A DNA stretch of 22,417 nucleotides, taken from the NCBI GenBank assembly GCA_002403445.1, contig DHHU01000060.1, positions 2,602-25,018 of the forward strand. Reading direction: 5' to 3'. This DNA comes from Salinisphaeraceae bacterium UBA4764. GTDB lineage: Bacteria; Pseudomonadota; Gammaproteobacteria; Nevskiales; Salinisphaeraceae. The stretch's first letter is position 1. Every line of letters starts with the position of its first letter. Made by a program: the position numbers and the translations under genes. Of the stretch, positions 20,517 through 22,417 are shown piece after piece. The notes below the pieces were generated by a model. It had not been told where the DNA came from. It did no database searches and was given only the letters and a program-made list of their open reading frames with translations.

Positions 20517-21225
20517 CAACAAAGTGAATACAAAAGCAGCAACCAACAAGCTGTCATAAAACATGATATATCGACGACATTACTGACATTCAAGCTGTAG
20601 TTTCCTGATTCAGTTATCTTTTTATCCCCTAAGAGATTATATTGCATCGAATTTCCATGCAAACTTACATTAGTGGGCACTGAATTTCTAAGCCATTGCG
20701 TTAGGGGCATCCCATTAACCAAGGAGATTTTGGAACGATCCGTACCGAACCACGTTTTGCCTTCATCAACCGGAAACAAGCGCGCGCCTGCAGATTCTCT
20801 AGAAAATTAGCGCGATCACACACGAGCAGTGGGGCAAGTAGATCGGTACCGTCATTCTTCGGATGGTTCCCACATTTATGGGCCTTTTTGCCTAGCAGTA
20901 AACCTATATACCACTGTGACTTCGCTCAGGAACTCGCGGCCTTCACAGGCAAGCCAAGGTTGAACCCAAACACTCCATCTTAGGTTGACGCCATCCGATG
21001 GTGGATAAAAACCCCGTCCAGGTCGTTAGCACCGAGACAATAGCAAAGGTTCGCAGGTCCTTACGGCTTTACTCAGGCGTCAGAACATGTGCTAAGGAGC
21101 ATACGTCAGTCAAAAAAGGCGCTCTACTCATCGCTCCCATATAACTTCATGATTTTCCGTAATCCGCTAATTTAGCCTACACGAATGGACACAAACAATA
21201 GCGTTTAATGAAACTTTTATAAGAT
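20517..21225. other. Gene-free, AT-richer gap between the two tRNA genes
   Basis: About 700 nt hold no gene that I recognise. In E. coli argG lies between the equivalent tRNA genes; no trace of it is visible. A minus-strand frame is open from a stop near 20806 into the tRNA gene, about 90 codons before it, with a protein-like middle (e.g. TWFGTDRSKISLVNGMP) but a TTG start, no ribosome-binding site, and no end before the promoter and tRNA. A second overlapping minus-strand frame is open for about 80 codons, ending near 20690. At most one can be real. The stretch may be decayed coding DNA. I see no repeat array. Confidence 0.5.
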
Positions 21226-21260
21226 AAAAAAAGCCCACATTCATGAACTGCGGGCTTTTT
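21226..21260 (-). terminator. Intrinsic terminator after tRNA-Leu
   Basis: On the minus strand AAAAAGCCCGCA, a 9-nt loop and TGTGGGCTTTTTTT form a 12-bp stem (one G-T pair) followed by a T run (from 21232 to 21226). It lies 32 nt after the tRNA-Leu CCA end and should terminate the tpiA-secG-tRNA-Leu transcript. Its symmetric A/T arms could also work in the other direction. Confidence 0.88.
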
Positions 21261-21292
21261 GAGAGCCATCTCGGAGATTCCGAAATGAAATG

Positions 21293-21377
21293 TGGTGCCG
21301 ACGGCCGGATTCGAACCGGCACAGCTTACGCTACTGCCCCCTCAAGACAGCGTGTCTACCTATTCCACCACGTCGGC
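21293..21377 (-). tRNA. tRNA-Leu (anticodon GAG)
   Basis: The 85-nt class II tRNA has a long variable arm and encoded CCA (21293-21295). The acceptor stem GCCGACG pairs with CGTCGGC. The anticodon GAG is at 21341-21343 in the loop TTGAGGG, so it reads CUU/CUC codons. It closely matches E. coli leuU, which likewise follows secG. Only 12 nt separate it from the secG stop, so it is almost certainly processed from the secG transcript. Confidence 0.97.
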
Positions 21378-21389
21378 ATGAAAAGTTGT

Positions 21390-21956
21390 TCAGGATCCCC
21401 CGCTACTGGCTTTGCCTGATTTTCCACTACTGGAGCTTATGCTTGATGCACCGGTAGACGATGAACTGTTTGTATTGCCTTTGTTTGTCGCGCCGGCATT
21501 GGATGCTGATGGAGGCGCCTCGATACTACCAGTCTCGCTGGAGGACGATGATTTCGAACTATTACCTGCTGGACTTGCGGCTTTTGTGTTACTCGCGTTC
21601 GCCCCACCATTGGCCATTGACGTACCACTTTTGGACGACTGCCGAGGCGCTAACTTAGAGGATGCAGCTGGTTTGGCTGTCTGCGCTGGCAACTCGCTCG
21701 TGACACTGCCGCCACCACTACCACCAGCATTAACCAGATAGGCTAGGGTCAAACTCATGGCGAAAAAAAGCACTGCGAGTCCTGCAGTTGCATGGCTCAT
21801 GAAATTGGCACTGCCCTTGGCGCCAAACACCGTACCCGAAGCACCGCTGCCAAAAGCTGCGCCGGCATCAGCGCCTTTGCCATGCTGCAACAGAATCAGC
21901 CCGACCAAGCTCAAGGCGATTACGACCTGCACCGTGACTAATATCGAATACAACAT
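21390..21956 (-). CDS. secG: Protein-export membrane protein SecG
   Basis: SecG is the small auxiliary subunit of the SecYEG translocon in the inner membrane. Two transmembrane helices are clear (about 3-23 and 54-76), joined by the conserved loop LLQHGKGADAGAAFGSGASGTVFG with NFMSHAT. The 188 residues far exceed the usual 75-130. The extra length is a low-complexity tail of about 110 residues (78-188), rich in Ser, Gly, Ala and Asn with scattered Lys. ATG at 21954-21956 lies 11 nt after the tpiA stop, with only a weak ribosome-binding site. tRNA-Leu follows at 12 nt. The order tpiA-secG-tRNA-Leu is common in gammaproteobacteria outside the enterics. Confidence 0.95.
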   Translation of the reverse strand: MLYSILVTVQVVIALSLVGLILLQHGKGADAGAAFGSGASGTVFGAKGSANFMSHATAGLAVLFFAMSLTLAYLVNAGGSGGGSVTSELPAQTAKPAASSKLAPRQSSKSGTSMANGGANASNTKAASPAGNSSKSSSSSETGSIEAPPSASNAGATNKGNTNSSSSTGASSISSSSGKSGKASSGGS

Positions 21957-21967
21957 GCGTCGGTAAC

Positions 21968-22417
21968 TTATCCGGAATTATTTTGATGAAACTGAGGATC
22001 AACACTCGCTGCCGCGATGGCTGCGAAAGCGTCGAATTTCAGAGAGGCACCTCCGACCAGAGCACCATCGACATTCGGCTGTGAGAAAATGTCCCCGGCG
22101 TTGTTCGGCTTGACGCTGCCACCATAGATAATTCGACAGCCGTCTGCCAGCGCCGCGCCAACTTCAGCAATGCGACCGCGAATATAGTGATGGGCTTCTT
22201 CGGCCTGGTCTGCTGACGCAGTATCGCCAGTTCCAATGGCCCAAACAGGCTCATAGGCGATGACCATCGAAGCGAGCTGATCACTCTCGAAATTCGAAAG
22301 TACAGAGTGCAGTTGACCGTCGATAACTTGTTGAAACCGCCCAGCGTCGCGCTCCTGCTTGGTTTCACCGACGCAAAGGATGGGACGCAATCCGGCATCG
22401 ATGGCCGCACTAATCTT
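21968..22417 (-). CDS. tpiA: Triose-phosphate isomerase (3' part, runs off the window)
   Basis: TpiA interconverts dihydroxyacetone phosphate and glyceraldehyde 3-phosphate in glycolysis and gluconeogenesis. About 149 C-terminal residues are visible; the frame is open to the right edge, so the N-terminal part lies outside. Visible hallmarks are LRPILCVGET, the catalytic-Glu motif VIAYEPVWAIGTG with its flexible lid loop, the phosphate-binding IIYGGSVKPNN, and DGALVGGASLKFDAF. The gene is intact as far as seen. It is followed by secG after 11 nt, the two probably sharing a transcript. Confidence 0.97.
   Translation of the reverse strand, partial: KISAAIDAGLRPILCVGETKQERDAGRFQQVIDGQLHSVLSNFESDQLASMVIAYEPVWAIGTGDTASADQAEEAHHYIRGRIAEVGAALADGCRIIYGGSVKPNNAGDIFSQPNVDGALVGGASLKFDAFAAIAAASVDPQFHQNNSG

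Noticed and set aside
20330..20779. 149-codon minus-strand frame covering the tRNA-fMet gene
   Set aside because: It runs through a clear promoter, tRNA and terminator, so it cannot be one gene; only its upstream part is kept as a question.

Overview
The window is a stretch of chromosomal core genes from a moderately GC-rich gammaproteobacterium. Three things point there: the smc-zipA-ligA cluster (ZipA is a gammaproteobacterial division protein); the order tpiA-secG-tRNA-Leu(GAG) ... tRNA-fMet-rimP-nusA-infB-rbfA-truB-rpsO-pnp, which closely follows the E. coli nusA region; and a DksA very close to the E. coli protein. A PhaR-type regulator suggests polyhydroxyalkanoate storage. I cannot name the genus from sequence alone.

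Layout. 1-1171: no convincing gene; one short IS66-like transposase tail remnant may lie at the left edge. 1172-8680 (minus strand, read right to left): smc, zipA, ligA, then an unrecognised small protein. 8746-9135 (plus): queF, divergent from smc. 9155-9997 (minus): a CbbY-like HAD phosphatase, convergent with queF. 10105-11154 (plus): dksA and phaR. 11188-20475 (minus, read right to left): tRNA-fMet, rimP, nusA, infB, rbfA, truB, rpsO, pnp, a transcription/translation operon. 20494-21225: a gene-poor, AT-richer gap. 21226-22417 (minus): 3' part of tpiA, then secG, tRNA-Leu and a terminator.

How it fits together. The right half couples translation initiation (tRNA-fMet, IF2), 30S maturation (RimP, RbfA, S15), tRNA modification (TruB), transcription elongation/termination (NusA) and RNA decay (PNPase). 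Two intrinsic-terminator hairpins lie immediately before rimP and immediately before pnp, so the downstream genes seem to depend on readthrough. The left half handles chromosome organisation (SMC), the divisome (ZipA) and DNA joining (LigA).

I found no defence system, CRISPR array, prophage or intact mobile element. The points most worth a second look are an IF2 whose guanine-recognition motifs are non-canonical (TKSD and SSE), a SecG with a long Ser-rich tail, the readthrough-dependent hairpins, the unknown protein after ligA, and the two gene-free gaps.
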